A stretch of DNA of 64,000 bases from Pseudomonas sp. GCEP-101 (GCF_025133575.1 NZ_CP104011.1:4286965-4350964), one strand, 5' to 3'. Counted from the first letter of the stretch, positions 7,295 to 16,538 are shown. Made by a program: numbers and translations. The notes: generated by a model from the sequence alone, not told the origin.

Positions 7295-9043
7295 ATGACC
7301 GCTCCGGACCGCTTCCGCTCCTCCCATTCCCCCAGCGACCGCTTCGCTGAACTGCTGCTGCACAACGCCCGCTTCTATACCCTCGACCCCGCCCAGCCCT
7401 GGGCCGACGCCGTGGCCATCCGCGACGGCCGCCTGCTGGCGGTGGGCCGCCGCGAAGACATGGAGCACCTGATCGGCCCCGACACCCTGGTGCGCGATCT
7501 CGACGGCGCGTTCTGCATGCCCGGCCTGCACGACATGCACACCCACCCGGACCTGGCGCTGAACCCGCGCTACGCCGACGACCTCGACGTGGGCATCGAA
7601 GACCCGACCCCGGAGCAACTGGCCAGCGCCATTCGCGCCTATGCCGACAGCCACCCGGGCGACGGCTGGGTCTACGGCCAGTACTGGGTGCGCTACACCT
7701 TCCGCGAAGCCGGGCTGAAACCCGGCCGCGAGTGGCTCGACAGTATCCTGCCGGACCGCCCCGTGGCGCTGCTGGACCGCATGTGGGGCACCATGATGGT
7801 CAACTCCCGCGCGCTGCAACTGGCCGGCATCGACGCCAGCACCGCCGACCCGCGCAACGGCTACCTGGAGCGCGACGAACTGACCGGCGAGCCCAACGGC
7901 CTGCTGATCGACGGCGCCTACGCGCTGATCCACGCGGCCATGCCGCCGACCCCGGCCAAGGTGCTGCGCCAGTCCTATCGCGATGGCGTGCATTTCCAGA
8001 GTTCCCGCGGTGTCACGGCGGCCAAGTACCTGCATGTCTGCGAGAACCGCCTGGACGCCCTGAAGTACCTCGACGACGCCGGCCAGCTGACCCTGCGCGT
8101 GGAAGCGGCGATCAGCTGGCAGGACGACATCTTCCCGGTGCGGCGCCGCTGGGAGCTGCTCAGCGGCGAGCGTCACTACTACCGCAGCGCGCGGCTGTCG
8201 GCGAACGCGGTGAAATTCCACTTCGACGGCACGGTCGAGCCGCGCTCTTCCTTCCTTATTACGCCTTGGCCGGGCGAGGACGCCTGGCGCGGCAAGCTCA
8301 ACCTGACCCCCGAGCACATCACCGACATGGTGGTGGACATGGACCGCCGCGGCATCCGCGTCATCGCCCACTGCACCGGTGATGCGGCGTCCGATGTGTT
8401 CCTCGATGCGGTGGCCGAAGCGCGCCGACGCAACGGTTTCAGCGGGGTGCGCCACCAGTGCGCGCACAGCACCATCCTGCATCCGGGCAACCTCAAGCGC
8501 TTCCGCGAGCTGGAGGTGATCGCCGAGTTTTCCCCGGCGGCCTGGTACCCGACGCCCTTCGCCAGCGGCGCGCGCTCGGGCTACGGCGCCGACCGGCTCA
8601 AGCGCATCTATGACTTCAAGGGCGTGCTGGCAGCTGGCGGTATCGCGGTATTCGGCACCGACTGGCCGGTGGCCTCCATCGATCCCTGGCTGGCGCTGGA
8701 AACCCTGGTGACCCGGCAGAACCCCTGGAACGACGACCCGGCGTGCTTCGGCGAGCCGATCAGCCTGGAGCAGGCAATCCGCGTGGCGACCCTCAACGGC
8801 GCCTACGCCATGGGTCTGGAAAAGCTCACCGGCAGCCTGGAGGCCGGCAAATCGGCGGACTTCATCGTGCTCGACCGCAATCTCTTCGACCAGCCGGCGC
8901 GCAACTTCATCCACCGCACCGAGGTGCAACTGACCTTCGTCGAGGGCCGCCCGGTGTACGACCGCCTCGGCCAGTTCAGCGATACCGCCCTGGCGGCGGT
9001 GTGGCAGGGCGAGCCGCCGCGCATCGAGGGGGTCAACGCATGA
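7295..9043 (+). CDS. Amidohydrolase family protein (YtcJ-like metal-dependent hydrolase)
   Basis: A 582-residue amidohydrolase-3 family enzyme, expected to hydrolyse an amide, formamide or similar bond using one or two bound metals in a TIM barrel. The metal-binding HDMHTHPD motif lies near residue 80, HCTGDAASD and HQCAHSTI supply later histidines, and FGTDWPVASIDPW holds the barrel aspartate. SLEAGKSADFIVLDRNLF is the typical return to the small beta-sandwich domain. There is no signal peptide, so it is cytoplasmic. Its stop overlaps the start of a CobW-type GTPase gene (ATGA), and a divergent AraC-type regulator lies upstream. The substrate is unknown. Confidence 0.9.
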   Translation: MTAPDRFRSSHSPSDRFAELLLHNARFYTLDPAQPWADAVAIRDGRLLAVGRREDMEHLIGPDTLVRDLDGAFCMPGLHDMHTHPDLALNPRYADDLDVGIEDPTPEQLASAIRAYADSHPGDGWVYGQYWVRYTFREAGLKPGREWLDSILPDRPVALLDRMWGTMMVNSRALQLAGIDASTADPRNGYLERDELTGEPNGLLIDGAYALIHAAMPPTPAKVLRQSYRDGVHFQSSRGVTAAKYLHVCENRLDALKYLDDAGQLTLRVEAAISWQDDIFPVRRRWELLSGERHYYRSARLSANAVKFHFDGTVEPRSSFLITPWPGEDAWRGKLNLTPEHITDMVVDMDRRGIRVIAHCTGDAASDVFLDAVAEARRRNGFSGVRHQCAHSTILHPGNLKRFRELEVIAEFSPAAWYPTPFASGARSGYGADRLKRIYDFKGVLAAGGIAVFGTDWPVASIDPWLALETLVTRQNPWNDDPACFGEPISLEQAIRVATLNGAYAMGLEKLTGSLEAGKSADFIVLDRNLFDQPARNFIHRTEVQLTFVEGRPVYDRLGQFSDTALAAVWQGEPPRIEGVNA

Positions 9044-9963
9044 ATGCCGCGAGCATTCCGGTGACCGTGGTCGCCGGCTTCCTCGGCGCCGGCAAGACCA
9101 CGCTGTTGCGCAACCTGCTGGAGCGCTGCGAAGGCCGGCGCCTGGCGGTGATCGTCAATGACTTCGGCGAGCTGAACATCGACGCCGGCATGATCGCCGA
9201 GCAGACCGAGGCCGTGTACAGCCTGGAGAACGGCTGCATCTGCTGCAGCGTGCAGGACGACCTGCTGGCCCAACTGGAGCGCCTGGCGACGATGCACCCA
9301 CCGCTGGAGCAGGTGGTGATCGAGTGCAGCGGCGTGTCCGACCCGCAGCGCATCGTGCAGACCCTGGGCTACCCGAAGCTGCGCCGGCGCCTGCATCTGG
9401 ACGCCGTGCTGACCGTGGTCGATGGCGCGCGTCGCGAACCGCTGGAAGGCGAGTACGCGCGGCTGGAGCGCATGCAGGCGGCGGCTGCCGACCTGTTGCT
9501 GCTGAACAAGTGCGACCTGCTGGACGCCGAGGAACGCACCCGCCTGCGCGAGCGATTCGGTCGTGGCGCGCGGGTGCTGGAGACTATCCAGGCGCAGATT
9601 CCCGATGAGCTGTTGCTCGGCGAGCCGTCACGCAAGCTGCGTCCCCATGGGCAGGAAGGCATCGACCATGGTGATCTGTTCGATAGCTGGAGCTGGCAGG
9701 GCGAGGCGGCCTTCGATGGCGCACGCCTGAAGCACTGGCTGGAGAACCTGCCGCGCGGCCTGTTGCGGCTCAAGGGTCTGATTCGCCTGGCAGGGCAGGG
9801 CGAGAGCGTCTGGCTGCAATACGTGGGCGGGCGCTATCAGCTGCGCCCTGCCACGGCGGGCGAGGCGTCGCAGGGCGCGCGGCTGGTGTTCATCGCCGAG
9901 AAGAATGCGGGGCTGCGGGCGGATCTCGAAACCGGGCTGCGCCAGTGCTTCAGCTCTTCGTAG
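9040..9963 (+). CDS. CobW/G3E family GTPase (putative metallochaperone)
   Basis: A 307-residue G3E GTPase of the CobW/YjiA/ZNG1 group, which delivers zinc or another metal to target proteins. The P-loop GFLGAGKTT is at residues 12-20, the metal-binding CxCC motif appears as GCICCSV near residue 67, ECSGVSDP is the Walker B region, and LLNKCDLL is the NKxD guanine-specificity motif. A CobW C-terminal domain follows. The ATG at 9040 overlaps the amidohydrolase stop by four bases, which implies translational coupling. A long upstream extension of the open frame is the shadow of the amidohydrolase gene. Metallation of that neighbouring hydrolase is a reasonable inference. Confidence 0.92.
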   Translation: MNAASIPVTVVAGFLGAGKTTLLRNLLERCEGRRLAVIVNDFGELNIDAGMIAEQTEAVYSLENGCICCSVQDDLLAQLERLATMHPPLEQVVIECSGVSDPQRIVQTLGYPKLRRRLHLDAVLTVVDGARREPLEGEYARLERMQAAAADLLLLNKCDLLDAEERTRLRERFGRGARVLETIQAQIPDELLLGEPSRKLRPHGQEGIDHGDLFDSWSWQGEAAFDGARLKHWLENLPRGLLRLKGLIRLAGQGESVWLQYVGGRYQLRPATAGEASQGARLVFIAEKNAGLRADLETGLRQCFSSS

Positions 9964-10031
9964 GAGCGGACTCTGTCCGCGATGGATTCCGGCGCGATGC
10001 GGACCCAATCGCGGACGGAGTCCGCTCCTAC
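9960..10031. repeat. REP pair (REPIN-like)
   Basis: Two REP palindromes face each other: GTAGGAGCGGACTCTGTCCG near 9960 and CGGACGGAGTCCGCTCCTAC ending at 10031. The spacer is about 27 bp. They lie just after the CobW-type gene stop. Confidence 0.8.
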
Positions 10032-10105
10032 CCTTGGCCTACATTCGGATCAACCTGAGGGTTGGCCTGAGTGCCGAGTGCCCGCCCAGCCTTTTCGCAG
10101 GCAAT

Positions 10106-10133
10106 AAAAAACCGGCCACCAGGGCCGGTTTTT
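10106..10133. terminator. Bidirectional rho-independent terminator
   Basis: AAAAACCGGCC and GGCCGGTTTTT form an 11-bp stem with a short loop, and a T-run appears on both strands. It lies between two convergent genes, the CobW-type GTPase and ppnP. Confidence 0.9.
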
Positions 10134-10148
10134 CATGGCACCCCGAAC

Positions 10149-10430
10149 TCAGCGGTATTCGCAGAGGTAGGCGGTGTCCTGGGCGACCTTGAGCTGGAAC
10201 TTGCTGTTGGCCGGCACGGTGAACTGGCTGCCGCCTTCGAAGGTTTCCCAGTTGTCGCTGCCCGGCAGCTTGACGGTCAGCGCGCCGGCGACGACGTGCA
10301 TCACCTCCAGCTGGCTGGTGCCGAACTCATATTCGCCGGGCGCCATCACGCCGATGGTGGCGGGGCCTGCGGTCATGTCGAAGGCGATGGATTTGACGGT
10401 GCCGTCGAAGTACTCGTTGACCTTGAACAT
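10149..10430 (-). CDS. ppnP: Pyrimidine/purine nucleoside phosphorylase PpnP
   Basis: A 93-residue cupin of the PpnP (YaiE, former DUF1255) family, which phosphorolyses several nucleosides to free bases and (deoxy)ribose 1-phosphate. The length is that of the family. The N-terminal [14 protein letters not shown], the central [21 protein letters not shown] and the C-terminal [17 protein letters not shown] segments match throughout. AGGAG lies just before the ATG at 10430. It is a single-gene unit, convergent with the CobW-type gene and separated from it by a bidirectional terminator. Confidence 0.92.
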   Translation of the reverse strand: MFKVNEYFDGTVKSIAFDMTAGPATIGVMAPGEYEFGTSQLEVMHVVAGALTVKLPGSDNWETFEGGSQFTVPANSKFQLKVAQDTAYLCEYR

Positions 10431-10541
10431 GGGCGTCTCCTGCTAGAGGGGTGAAAAAGGGCCCGCCAGTATGCCCAAGGCCGCGGGCGCCGTCACTAGA
10501 GCGGCGCAGGCGACCGTGCGGTCTGCGAAGGAAGGCTTATT

Positions 10542-11093
10542 TCAGCCCGCCACGGGCAGGGTCAGCGGCAGCAGGCGGGCAGTGTTGCGGGCGTCTTCCA
10601 GGGCGCGGTGCGGCTGCCCCTGGAAGTGCAGCCCGGCCAGGTGCAGCGCGGCATTCAGGCCCACCGGGCGCTTGAGCTGGCGGGCCTGGGCGAAACGCTG
10701 CTTGAGGTTGACGTGGGGGACGCGGGACAGGTGGCTGTCCAGGTGCTGGCGGCGCCACTCCAGCTCCAGCTGGCGACGGTCGTAGTCGCCCCAACTGGTC
10801 CAGCCGGCCAGGCGCGGGCTGTGCTGGGCAAGCCAGCGCTCGAATTGCGGCCAGACTTCGTGCAGCGGAGCGGCGGCATCGACGTTGGCCTGGGTGATGT
10901 GGGTCAGCTCCCGGCAGAACGCCGTCAGCAGGGGGCGCCGCTGCGGACGGACGAAGCGCTGGAAATGGTCCAGCTCGCGGCCGTCGGCTTCGGCCACCAG
11001 GCTCGCGCCGATCTCGATGATCTCCATTTCCTCGACTGGCCAGCCGCCTTCCTCGGTGGTGGCTTCCAGGTCGATCACCAGCCAGTGGGGCAT
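10542..11093 (-). CDS. 3'-5' exonuclease, DEDDh family
   Basis: A 183-residue exonuclease of the RNase T/DnaQ-like superfamily. The four acidic metal ligands are recognisable: D and E in LVIDLEATT (exo I), the Asp of WTSWGDYDRRQLE (exo II), and HRALEDARNTARLL with the catalytic His and Asp (exo III). The ATG at 11093 (MPHWLVIDLEATT) places the first motif at the N-terminus as usual; the open frame runs on to 11240 without family similarity. Members act on DNA or RNA ends, and this short stand-alone type has no assigned substrate. It is divergent from the dehydrogenase gene at 11194. Confidence 0.88.
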   Translation of the reverse strand: MPHWLVIDLEATTEEGGWPVEEMEIIEIGASLVAEADGRELDHFQRFVRPQRRPLLTAFCRELTHITQANVDAAAPLHEVWPQFERWLAQHSPRLAGWTSWGDYDRRQLELEWRRQHLDSHLSRVPHVNLKQRFAQARQLKRPVGLNAALHLAGLHFQGQPHRALEDARNTARLLPLTLPVAG

Positions 11094-11193
11094 AGTCGGT
11101 GCTCGTGGTTGGGTTCGAGTCGAGTATGGAAGGCGTTTGCGAGGCCGGCAAACCGCGCTAGGCTGAGCGCCTTCTGCTGACAAGGGGACCGCG

Positions 11194-12072
11194 ATGGCGA
11201 AAGTGGCATTCATCGGCCTGGGCGTGATGGGGTATCCCATGGCCGGGCATCTGGCGCGCGAAGGGCACGAGGTGTGCGTCTACAACCGTACCGCCAGCCG
11301 CGCGGCGCAGTGGGTCAGGCAATTCGGCGGCCGCTCGGCCCAGACCCCGCGCGAGGCCGCGCAGTGGGCGGACTTCGTGATGTGCTGCGTGGGCAATGAC
11401 GATGACCTGCGCAGCGTCGTGCTGGGCGAGGACGGTGCGCTGGCCGGCATGCAGCCCGGCGCGGTGCTGGTGGACCACACCACCGCCTCGGCGGAGGTGG
11501 CCCGCGAACTGGCGGTGGCAGCCGCCGAGCGCGAGCTGGGCTTCCTCGACGCGCCGGTGTCCGGCGGGCAGGCCGGCGCCGAGAATGGCGCGCTGACGGT
11601 AATGGTCGGCGGCGACGCGGCCATCTTCGCCCGCGCCGAGCCGGTGATCGCCACCTACGCGCGCATGGTGCGGCGCATGGGCCCGGTGGGCAGCGGCCAG
11701 TTGACCAAGATGGTCAACCAGATCTGCGTTGGCGGCCTGTTGCAGGGGCTGTCCGAGGCGCTTCACTTCGCCCAGAGCGCCGGTCTCGACGGCCTGGCAG
11801 CGATGGAAGTGATCAGCAAGGGCGCTGCGCAGTCCTGGCAGCTCGAGAATCGCCACCAGAGCATGCTGGAAGGGCGCTTCGACTTCGGCTTCGCCGTGGA
11901 CTGGATGCGCAAGGACCTGGGCATCGTCCTCGATGAGGCCCGCCGCAACGGCGCGCAGCTGCCCGTGACGGCGCTGGTCGACCAGTTCTATGCCGAGGTG
12001 CAGGCCGCCGGCGGTGGGCGCTGGGATACCTCCAGCCTGATCACCCGCCTGCAGGGCACGCCCGAGTCCTGA
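11194..12072 (+). CDS. NAD(P)-dependent beta-hydroxyacid dehydrogenase (3-hydroxyisobutyrate dehydrogenase family)
   Basis: A 292-residue oxidoreductase. The N-terminal Rossmann motif is FIGLGVMGYPMAGHL, the substrate-binding DAPVSGGQAGAENG pattern is near residue 120, and the catalytic lysine sits in GQLTKMVNQ near residue 170. The all-helical C-terminal domain is complete (KDLGIVLDEARRNGAQLPVT). Members reduce or oxidise beta-hydroxyacids such as 3-hydroxyisobutyrate, tartronate semialdehyde or succinic semialdehyde. No valine-catabolic gene is adjacent, so the specific substrate is left open. Confidence 0.9.
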   Translation: MAKVAFIGLGVMGYPMAGHLAREGHEVCVYNRTASRAAQWVRQFGGRSAQTPREAAQWADFVMCCVGNDDDLRSVVLGEDGALAGMQPGAVLVDHTTASAEVARELAVAAAERELGFLDAPVSGGQAGAENGALTVMVGGDAAIFARAEPVIATYARMVRRMGPVGSGQLTKMVNQICVGGLLQGLSEALHFAQSAGLDGLAAMEVISKGAAQSWQLENRHQSMLEGRFDFGFAVDWMRKDLGIVLDEARRNGAQLPVTALVDQFYAEVQAAGGGRWDTSSLITRLQGTPES

Positions 12073-12088
12073 GTCGCTAATCGTGCGT

Positions 12089-12430
12089 TCAGGCGCGGAA
12101 GATGAAGTACACCGCGCCCAGCAGGCACAAGCCTGCCCATAGATAGTCGAGCTTGAGGGGCTGCTGCATGAAGTACACGCTGAACGGCACGAAGACCGCC
12201 AGCGTGATGACTTCCTGCATGATCTTCAGTTGCCCCACCGACATCACCGTGTAGCCGATGCGGTTGGCCGGCACCTGCAGCAGGTACTCGAACAGGGCGA
12301 TGCCCCAGCTGACCAGCGCCGCGATGATCCACGGCTTGCTGCTCAGGGTTTTCAGGTGGCCGTACCAGGCGAAGGTCATGAACAGGTTGGACAGCGACAG
12401 GAGAAACGCGGTTTGTAGCCAGACCGGCAT
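12089..12430 (-). CDS. DMT-like membrane protein, DUF486 family
   Basis: A 113-residue integral membrane protein with four predicted transmembrane helices (about residues 5-23, 33-50, 62-85 and 93-112). The family hallmarks [11 protein letters not shown] and VPANRIGY are present. It has half the length of a drug/metabolite transporter, so it would work as a dimer if it is a transporter; no substrate is known. It is convergent with the dehydrogenase gene, with 16 bp between the two stops. Confidence 0.88.
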   Translation of the reverse strand: MPVWLQTAFLLSLSNLFMTFAWYGHLKTLSSKPWIIAALVSWGIALFEYLLQVPANRIGYTVMSVGQLKIMQEVITLAVFVPFSVYFMQQPLKLDYLWAGLCLLGAVYFIFRA

Positions 12431-12745
12431 GGCAGAGGCTCCAGTGGGGGACTGCGCCTGAGCCTACTGGATGCGCCAGGAGGCAGCCAAGGGGCGGCGG
12501 CGAAGAGGCTCGCGCGAACGCCGTTGTATCGCCTGCGTCAGGCGTTGGCGATTACTTGCACCGTGGCGGGGCTCCGCCGATCCGGCCGGCTTGGCGGAAC
12601 GGCTGGCGCGCTTTATGCTCGCGGCCATTTCTGGCGTCCCCGGTTTTGGGGGCGTCTGGCGGGCGTGGCCGCGCCCATTGGTGAGCAATGGAACGGCTCC
12701 GCGCTTCCAGCCTGTGTGTCTATTTCCCGACGTGAGAGTTCTTCC

Positions 12746-13000
12746 ATGGAGTGCCGTATCGGTTGTGGCGCCTGCTGCATCGCGCCGTCGATTTCCTCGC
12801 CCATTCCCGGCATGCCCGACGGCAAGCCGGCGGGCGTGCGCTGCGTGCAACTGGACGAGCGCAATCTGTGCAAACTATTTGGCGACCCTCGGCGTCCAAA
12901 GGTCTGCGCGGCCTTCGAGGCGGACGTCGAGGCGTGCGGCAGCAGCAATGAACAGGCGCTGCAGATCCTCACCGAGTGGGAGCGCATCACAGCGGCCTGA
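12746..13000 (+). CDS. YkgJ-family cysteine-cluster protein
   Basis: An 84-residue protein whose cysteines ([11 protein letters not shown] near the N-terminus, then CVQL, LCKLFG and VCAAF) match the YkgJ/UPF0153 family, thought to bind zinc or an Fe-S cluster. The ATG at 12746 is chosen because family similarity starts there; an upstream extension to 12524 has biased, unlike residues. There is only a weak GAGAG ribosome binding site. It lies in the conserved small-gene tract before the START-domain gene. The function is unknown. Confidence 0.8.
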   Translation: MECRIGCGACCIAPSISSPIPGMPDGKPAGVRCVQLDERNLCKLFGDPRRPKVCAAFEADVEACGSSNEQALQILTEWERITAA

Positions 13001-13124
13001 TGTGACTTGGAAGTCACGTTTTCGCGGTCCATACTGACGCCCCGACCCGCTCAAGACCGCGGATTGCGACGGGGCGGTGGCATTCGCTGCCCCCACAAGA
13101 TCAAGAATAAAGAGAGGTAAGACG

Positions 13125-13730
13125 ATGCGTGGTGTATTGCGTATGACCCTGCTGGCCACTGCCGTGGTGGGCTTTGCCGGTACTGCCCTGGCGGAAGACT
13201 GGAAGCTGGAGAAGGAAGACGACGGCGTGAAGGTCTTCCTCAGCCCCGTGGCAGGTTCCAAGTACAAGGCCTACCGTGGCGTCGTCGACATCAAGGCGGA
13301 CGTAGCCAAGATCAACGCCCTGCAGGAAGACGTGGCCGGCTCCTGCAAGTGGATCCACGCCTGCGCCGAGATGCGCCTGCTCAAGCACGAAGGCGACGAT
13401 TCCTGGACCTACTCGAAGATCGACATGCCCTGGCCGGTGACCGGCCGTGACGTGGTGATCCACGTGACCACCGAGAAGACCACCGATGGCGGCCTGATTC
13501 GCCACCTGAAGGCCGAGCCGACCTACATCCCGGAAGAGAAGGGCGAGATCCGCGTACCCAAGCTGATCGGCGAGTGGAAGCTGGTGCCCAAGGGCGCTGG
13601 CGTGACCGAAGTGACCTACCAGGTGCAGACCGAGCCGGGCGGCAGCATTCCGTCCTGGCTTGCCAACAGCTTCGTGGTCGACGCGCCGATGAACACCCTG
13701 AAGGGCCTGCGCAGCGCTGCCGAGAAGTAA
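13125..13730 (+). CDS. Exported START-domain protein
   Basis: A 201-residue protein with a clear signal peptide (residues 1 to about 24, MRGVLRM then a hydrophobic core and ALAED as the cleavage region) followed by one START/polyketide-cyclase-like lipid-binding domain filling the rest (WPVTGRDVVIH and IGEWKLVPKG are typical). It probably binds a lipid or hydrophobic ligand in the periplasm. The ATG at 13125 is preferred to upstream starts because AGAGAGGTAAG precedes it and the signal peptide begins there. It is followed by a strong terminator. A similar gene sits next to gltA in other pseudomonads. Confidence 0.88.
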   Translation: MRGVLRMTLLATAVVGFAGTALAEDWKLEKEDDGVKVFLSPVAGSKYKAYRGVVDIKADVAKINALQEDVAGSCKWIHACAEMRLLKHEGDDSWTYSKIDMPWPVTGRDVVIHVTTEKTTDGGLIRHLKAEPTYIPEEKGEIRVPKLIGEWKLVPKGAGVTEVTYQVQTEPGGSIPSWLANSFVVDAPMNTLKGLRSAAEK

Positions 13731-13754
13731 TCGACGCTGGTGTGCCGCGCCATG

Positions 13755-13779
13755 AAAAGCCGCCTTCGGGCGGCTTTTT
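13755..13779 (+). terminator. Rho-independent terminator of the START-domain gene
   Basis: A GCCGCC-TTCG-GGCGGC stem with an A-run before it and TTTTT after it, 25 nt downstream of the stop. Confidence 0.92.
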
Positions 13780-14109
13780 CGTTGTTGGTGGGGGCGAGCT
13801 TGTTGGCGAATGGTTTCCGGTGGGGCTGGCGTGAAGCGGTTCGCGAGCAAGCTCGCTCCTACAGGCGGGCGCTTTGCGTTCGAGTTACCCGGTTGCGGTA
13901 GATTCCGCCGCGCTGGATTTTACAGATCAGGTCCCTCGCGACGTCGCCTGGTGCTCTTCGTAGGAGCGAGCTTGCTCGCGAACCGCTGGAGTCATGCGGT
14001 CTGGCTAGGCGAGTGGACTCCGTCCGCGATCGATTTCAGCGTGCTGCTGACCTATCGCGGACGGAGTCCGCTCCTACGGAATAGGCGAACACCGCGCAAT
14101 GCAGAGCAT
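13780..14109. repeat. REP-rich gap between two convergent units
   Basis: REP palindromes at 13841-13863 (GCGAGCAAGCTCGC core), 13960-13982 (same core, inverted) and 14053-14077 (GCGGACGGAGTCCGC core), plus a degraded copy near 13791. The rest shows no gene. Confidence 0.75.
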
Positions 14110-14137
14110 AAAAAAGCCGCCCGAAGGCGGCCTTTTC
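14110..14137 (-). terminator. Rho-independent terminator of gltA
   Basis: AAAAAAGCCGCC and GGCGGCCTTTTCTT pair around a CGAA loop. Read on the minus strand it ends in a T-run 15-40 nt after the gltA stop. Confidence 0.9.
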
Positions 14138-14151
14138 TTGCTCCGTAGCGC

Positions 14152-15435
14152 TTAGCGGGCCTTGAGGTCCACGAAGTCGCGCTGGGCGGAGCCGGTGTAC
14201 AGCTGGCGCGGACGGCCGATCTTGTACGGGCCGGAGAGCATTTCCTGCCAGTGCGAGATCCAGCCCACGGTACGTGCCAGGGCGAAGATCACGGTGAACA
14301 TGCTGGTCGGGATGCCGATGGCCTTCAGGATGATGCCGGAGTAGAAGTCCACGTTCGGGTAGAGGTTGCGCTCCACGAAGTAGGGGTCGTGGCGGGCGAT
14401 TTCTTCCAGCTTCATGGCCAGTTCCAGCTGCGGGTCGTTGATGCCCAGCTCCTGGAGGACCTCGTCGCAGGTCTGCTTCATGACCTTGGCGCGCGGGTCG
14501 AAGTTCTTGTACACGCGGTGGCCGAAGCCCATCAGCTTGAACGGATCGTTCTTGTCCTTGGCCTTGGCCACGAACTTCTCGATGTTCGACACGTCACCGA
14601 TCTCGTCCAGCATGCGCAGCACGGCTTCGTTCGCACCGCCGTGAGCCGGACCCCACAGGGCCGCGATGCCCGAGGCGATACAGGCGAACGGGTTGGCACC
14701 CGAGGAGCCCGCCAGGCGCACGGTGGAGGTGGAGGCGTTCTGCTCGTGGTCGGCGTGCAGGATGAAGATGCGGTCCATGGCCTTGGCCAGCACAGGGCTG
14801 ATCGGCTTGGTCTCGCAGGGGGTGTTGAACATCATATGCAGGAAGTTCTCTGCATAGTTCAGGTCGTTGCGCGGGTACATCATCGGCTCGCCCTTGGAGT
14901 ACTTGTACACCATGGCGGCGATGGTCGGCATCTTGGCGATCAGACGATGCGCCGAGACTTCCCGGTGCTTCGGATTATTGATGTCCAGGGAGTCGTGGTA
15001 GAAGGCGGAGAGGGCACCGATCACGCCGCACATCACGGCCATCGGGTGCGCATCACGGCGGAAGCCGTTGAAGAAGGTCTTCAGCTGCTCGTGAACCATG
15101 GTGTGGTTCTTGATGGTGCCGACGAACTTTTCCTTCTGCTCGGCAGTCGGAAGCTCGCCGTTGAGCAGCAGGTAGCAGGTTTCCAGGTAGTCGGACTTCT
15201 CGGCGAGCTGTTCGATCGGGTAGCCGCGGTGCAGCAGCACACCTTTATCACCGTCGATGAAGGTGATCTTCGACTCGCAGGAGGCGGTGGACATGAAGCC
15301 GGGGTCGAAGGTGAAGTGACCCGTGGAGGTCAGGCCCCGCACGTCGACGACATCGGGACCCAGCGTGCCGGAGAGGACAGGCAGTTCGACGGGGGCAGCG
15401 CCCTCGATGATCAACTGCGCTTTTTTGTCAGCCAT
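14152..15435 (-). CDS. gltA: Citrate synthase (type II, hexameric)
   Basis: Condenses acetyl-CoA and oxaloacetate to citrate, the first step of the TCA cycle. The protein has 427 residues, the size of the NADH-regulated Gram-negative type II enzymes. The active-site blocks are present: [19 protein letters not shown] with the catalytic His, [12 protein letters not shown], and [15 protein letters not shown]; the last catalytic Asp lies in the NVDFYSGI segment. AGGAGG is placed just before the ATG at 15435. The gene is divergent from the sdh operon, and its own sigma-70 type promoter is at 15495-15522. Confidence 0.98.
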   Translation of the reverse strand: MADKKAQLIIEGAAPVELPVLSGTLGPDVVDVRGLTSTGHFTFDPGFMSTASCESKITFIDGDKGVLLHRGYPIEQLAEKSDYLETCYLLLNGELPTAEQKEKFVGTIKNHTMVHEQLKTFFNGFRRDAHPMAVMCGVIGALSAFYHDSLDINNPKHREVSAHRLIAKMPTIAAMVYKYSKGEPMMYPRNDLNYAENFLHMMFNTPCETKPISPVLAKAMDRIFILHADHEQNASTSTVRLAGSSGANPFACIASGIAALWGPAHGGANEAVLRMLDEIGDVSNIEKFVAKAKDKNDPFKLMGFGHRVYKNFDPRAKVMKQTCDEVLQELGINDPQLELAMKLEEIARHDPYFVERNLYPNVDFYSGIILKAIGIPTSMFTVIFALARTVGWISHWQEMLSGPYKIGRPRQLYTGSAQRDFVDLKAR

Positions 15436-15494
15436 GATGGCCTCCTATTTATGCTTGAAATCATCTGTACGACCCCCCACGCAGGGCCCGCACC

Positions 15495-15522
15495 ACTATA
15501 GAGAGATAAATCCGAATGTCAA
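15495..15522 (-). promoter_or_regulatory. gltA sigma-70-type promoter
   Basis: On the minus strand TTGACA (15522-15517), a 16-bp spacer and TATAGT (15500-15495) lie about 60 bp upstream of the gltA start. The -35 box is perfect and the -10 box matches at 5 of 6 positions. Confidence 0.8.
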
Positions 15523-15636
15523 TTTGCACAATCGGACATGATCGGCTCCTCCAAGCCTCTGTTTTGGCGAAAAAAATTGCCTGTTTACGCCTTTTTGGGG
15601 GGTGCGGCAATTAGTCCTTAGGTGAAGGTCTTTCCG

Positions 15637-15665
15637 TTGTCATTAGGGGCCTAACTGTCTATACT
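15637..15665 (+). promoter_or_regulatory. sdhC sigma-70-type promoter
   Basis: TTGTCA (15637-15642), a 17-bp spacer and TATACT (15660-15665), each matching consensus at 5 of 6 positions. The leader to the sdhC start is about 115 nt. The gap from 15436 to 15789 holds only this promoter, the divergent gltA promoter and an A/T-rich stretch between them. Confidence 0.8.
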
Positions 15666-15789
15666 CGGCGACCAGCCGCCAAGGGCCGTCCGGCCTCGCT
15701 TCATCGGTGGTTGTCACTCCCGAAGGTGATGGGTACCTGACAAGTGCACCTCCCGACAACTAGCCCTGCTTCATATAAGGGCTCTCAGT

Positions 15790-16176
15790 GTGAAAAAAGC
15801 CGTGAATAGCAAACGACCCGTAAACCTAGACCTAAGGACCATCCAACTCCCTATCACTGCTTACACGTCGATTCTCCACCGTATCTCCGGCGTCATTCTG
15901 TTCGTGGGCATCGCAGTGCTGCTGTTCGCACTGGATCGTTCCCTCGCTTCGGAAGACAGCTTCGAGCAGGTGAAGGCGTGTCTGACCCATCCGTTGGTCA
16001 AGCTTGTGATCTGGGGCCTGCTGTCTGCGCTGCTGTACCACCTGGTAGCCGGTATTCGTCACCTCATCATGGATGCAGGTATTGGCGAAACACTGGAAGG
16101 CGGTAAGCGTGGTTCGAAAATCGTCATCGCTGTCGCAGTGGTGCTGATCGTTCTGGCGGGGGTATGGGTATGGTAA
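15790..16176 (+). CDS. sdhC: Succinate dehydrogenase cytochrome b556 subunit
   Basis: A membrane anchor of complex II that binds heme b and ubiquinone together with SdhD. It has 128 residues, begins with a GTG at 15790, and has three transmembrane helices (about residues 30-50, 68-90 and 105-127). The family motifs RPVNLDL, SILHRISGVILF (quinone/heme region) and LLYHLVAGIRHLIMD (heme-ligand His) are seen. It is the first gene of sdhCDAB and overlaps sdhD by 7 nt. Confidence 0.95.
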   Translation: MKKAVNSKRPVNLDLRTIQLPITAYTSILHRISGVILFVGIAVLLFALDRSLASEDSFEQVKACLTHPLVKLVIWGLLSALLYHLVAGIRHLIMDAGIGETLEGGKRGSKIVIAVAVVLIVLAGVWVW

Positions 16177-16538
16177 CTAACGTCACTAACTTGTCGCGTT
16201 CGGGTCTCTATGACTGGATGGTCCAGCGCGTCTCCGCGGTCGTTCTCGCGGCTTATGTCCTCTTCCTGCTGGGCTTCCTGATCGCTCACCCGGGCATCTC
16301 CTACGCCGAGTGGCATGGTCTGTTCTCCCACAGCCTGATGAAGATCTTCAGCCTGTTGACGCTGGTTTCCCTGAGCGTGCACGCATGGGTCGGTATGTGG
16401 ACCATCACCACCGACTACCTGACTCCGATGGCGCTGGGCAAGTCCGCGACCGTCGTGCGTTTCCTCGTCCAGGCAGTATGCGGCATGGCCATGTTCGCAT
16501 TCTTCGTCTGGGGTGTGCAGATTCTCTGGGGTAACTGA
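16170..16538 (+). CDS. sdhD: Succinate dehydrogenase membrane anchor subunit
   Basis: The second membrane anchor of complex II, 122 residues with three transmembrane helices. SGLYDWMVQRVSAVVLAAY is the family opening and SLSVHAWVGMWTITTDY holds the heme-ligand histidine and quinone-site residues. The ATG at 16170 is used; an in-frame ATG at 16164 lies too close to the GGCGGGGG ribosome binding site inside the end of sdhC. The overlap with sdhC suggests coupled translation for equal subunit amounts. Confidence 0.94.
   Translation: MVTNVTNLSRSGLYDWMVQRVSAVVLAAYVLFLLGFLIAHPGISYAEWHGLFSHSLMKIFSLLTLVSLSVHAWVGMWTITTDYLTPMALGKSATVVRFLVQAVCGMAMFAFFVWGVQILWGN

Noticed and set aside
12524..12745. N-terminal extension of the YkgJ-like protein
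   Set aside because: The extension has biased composition, and the family match starts at the ATG at 12746.
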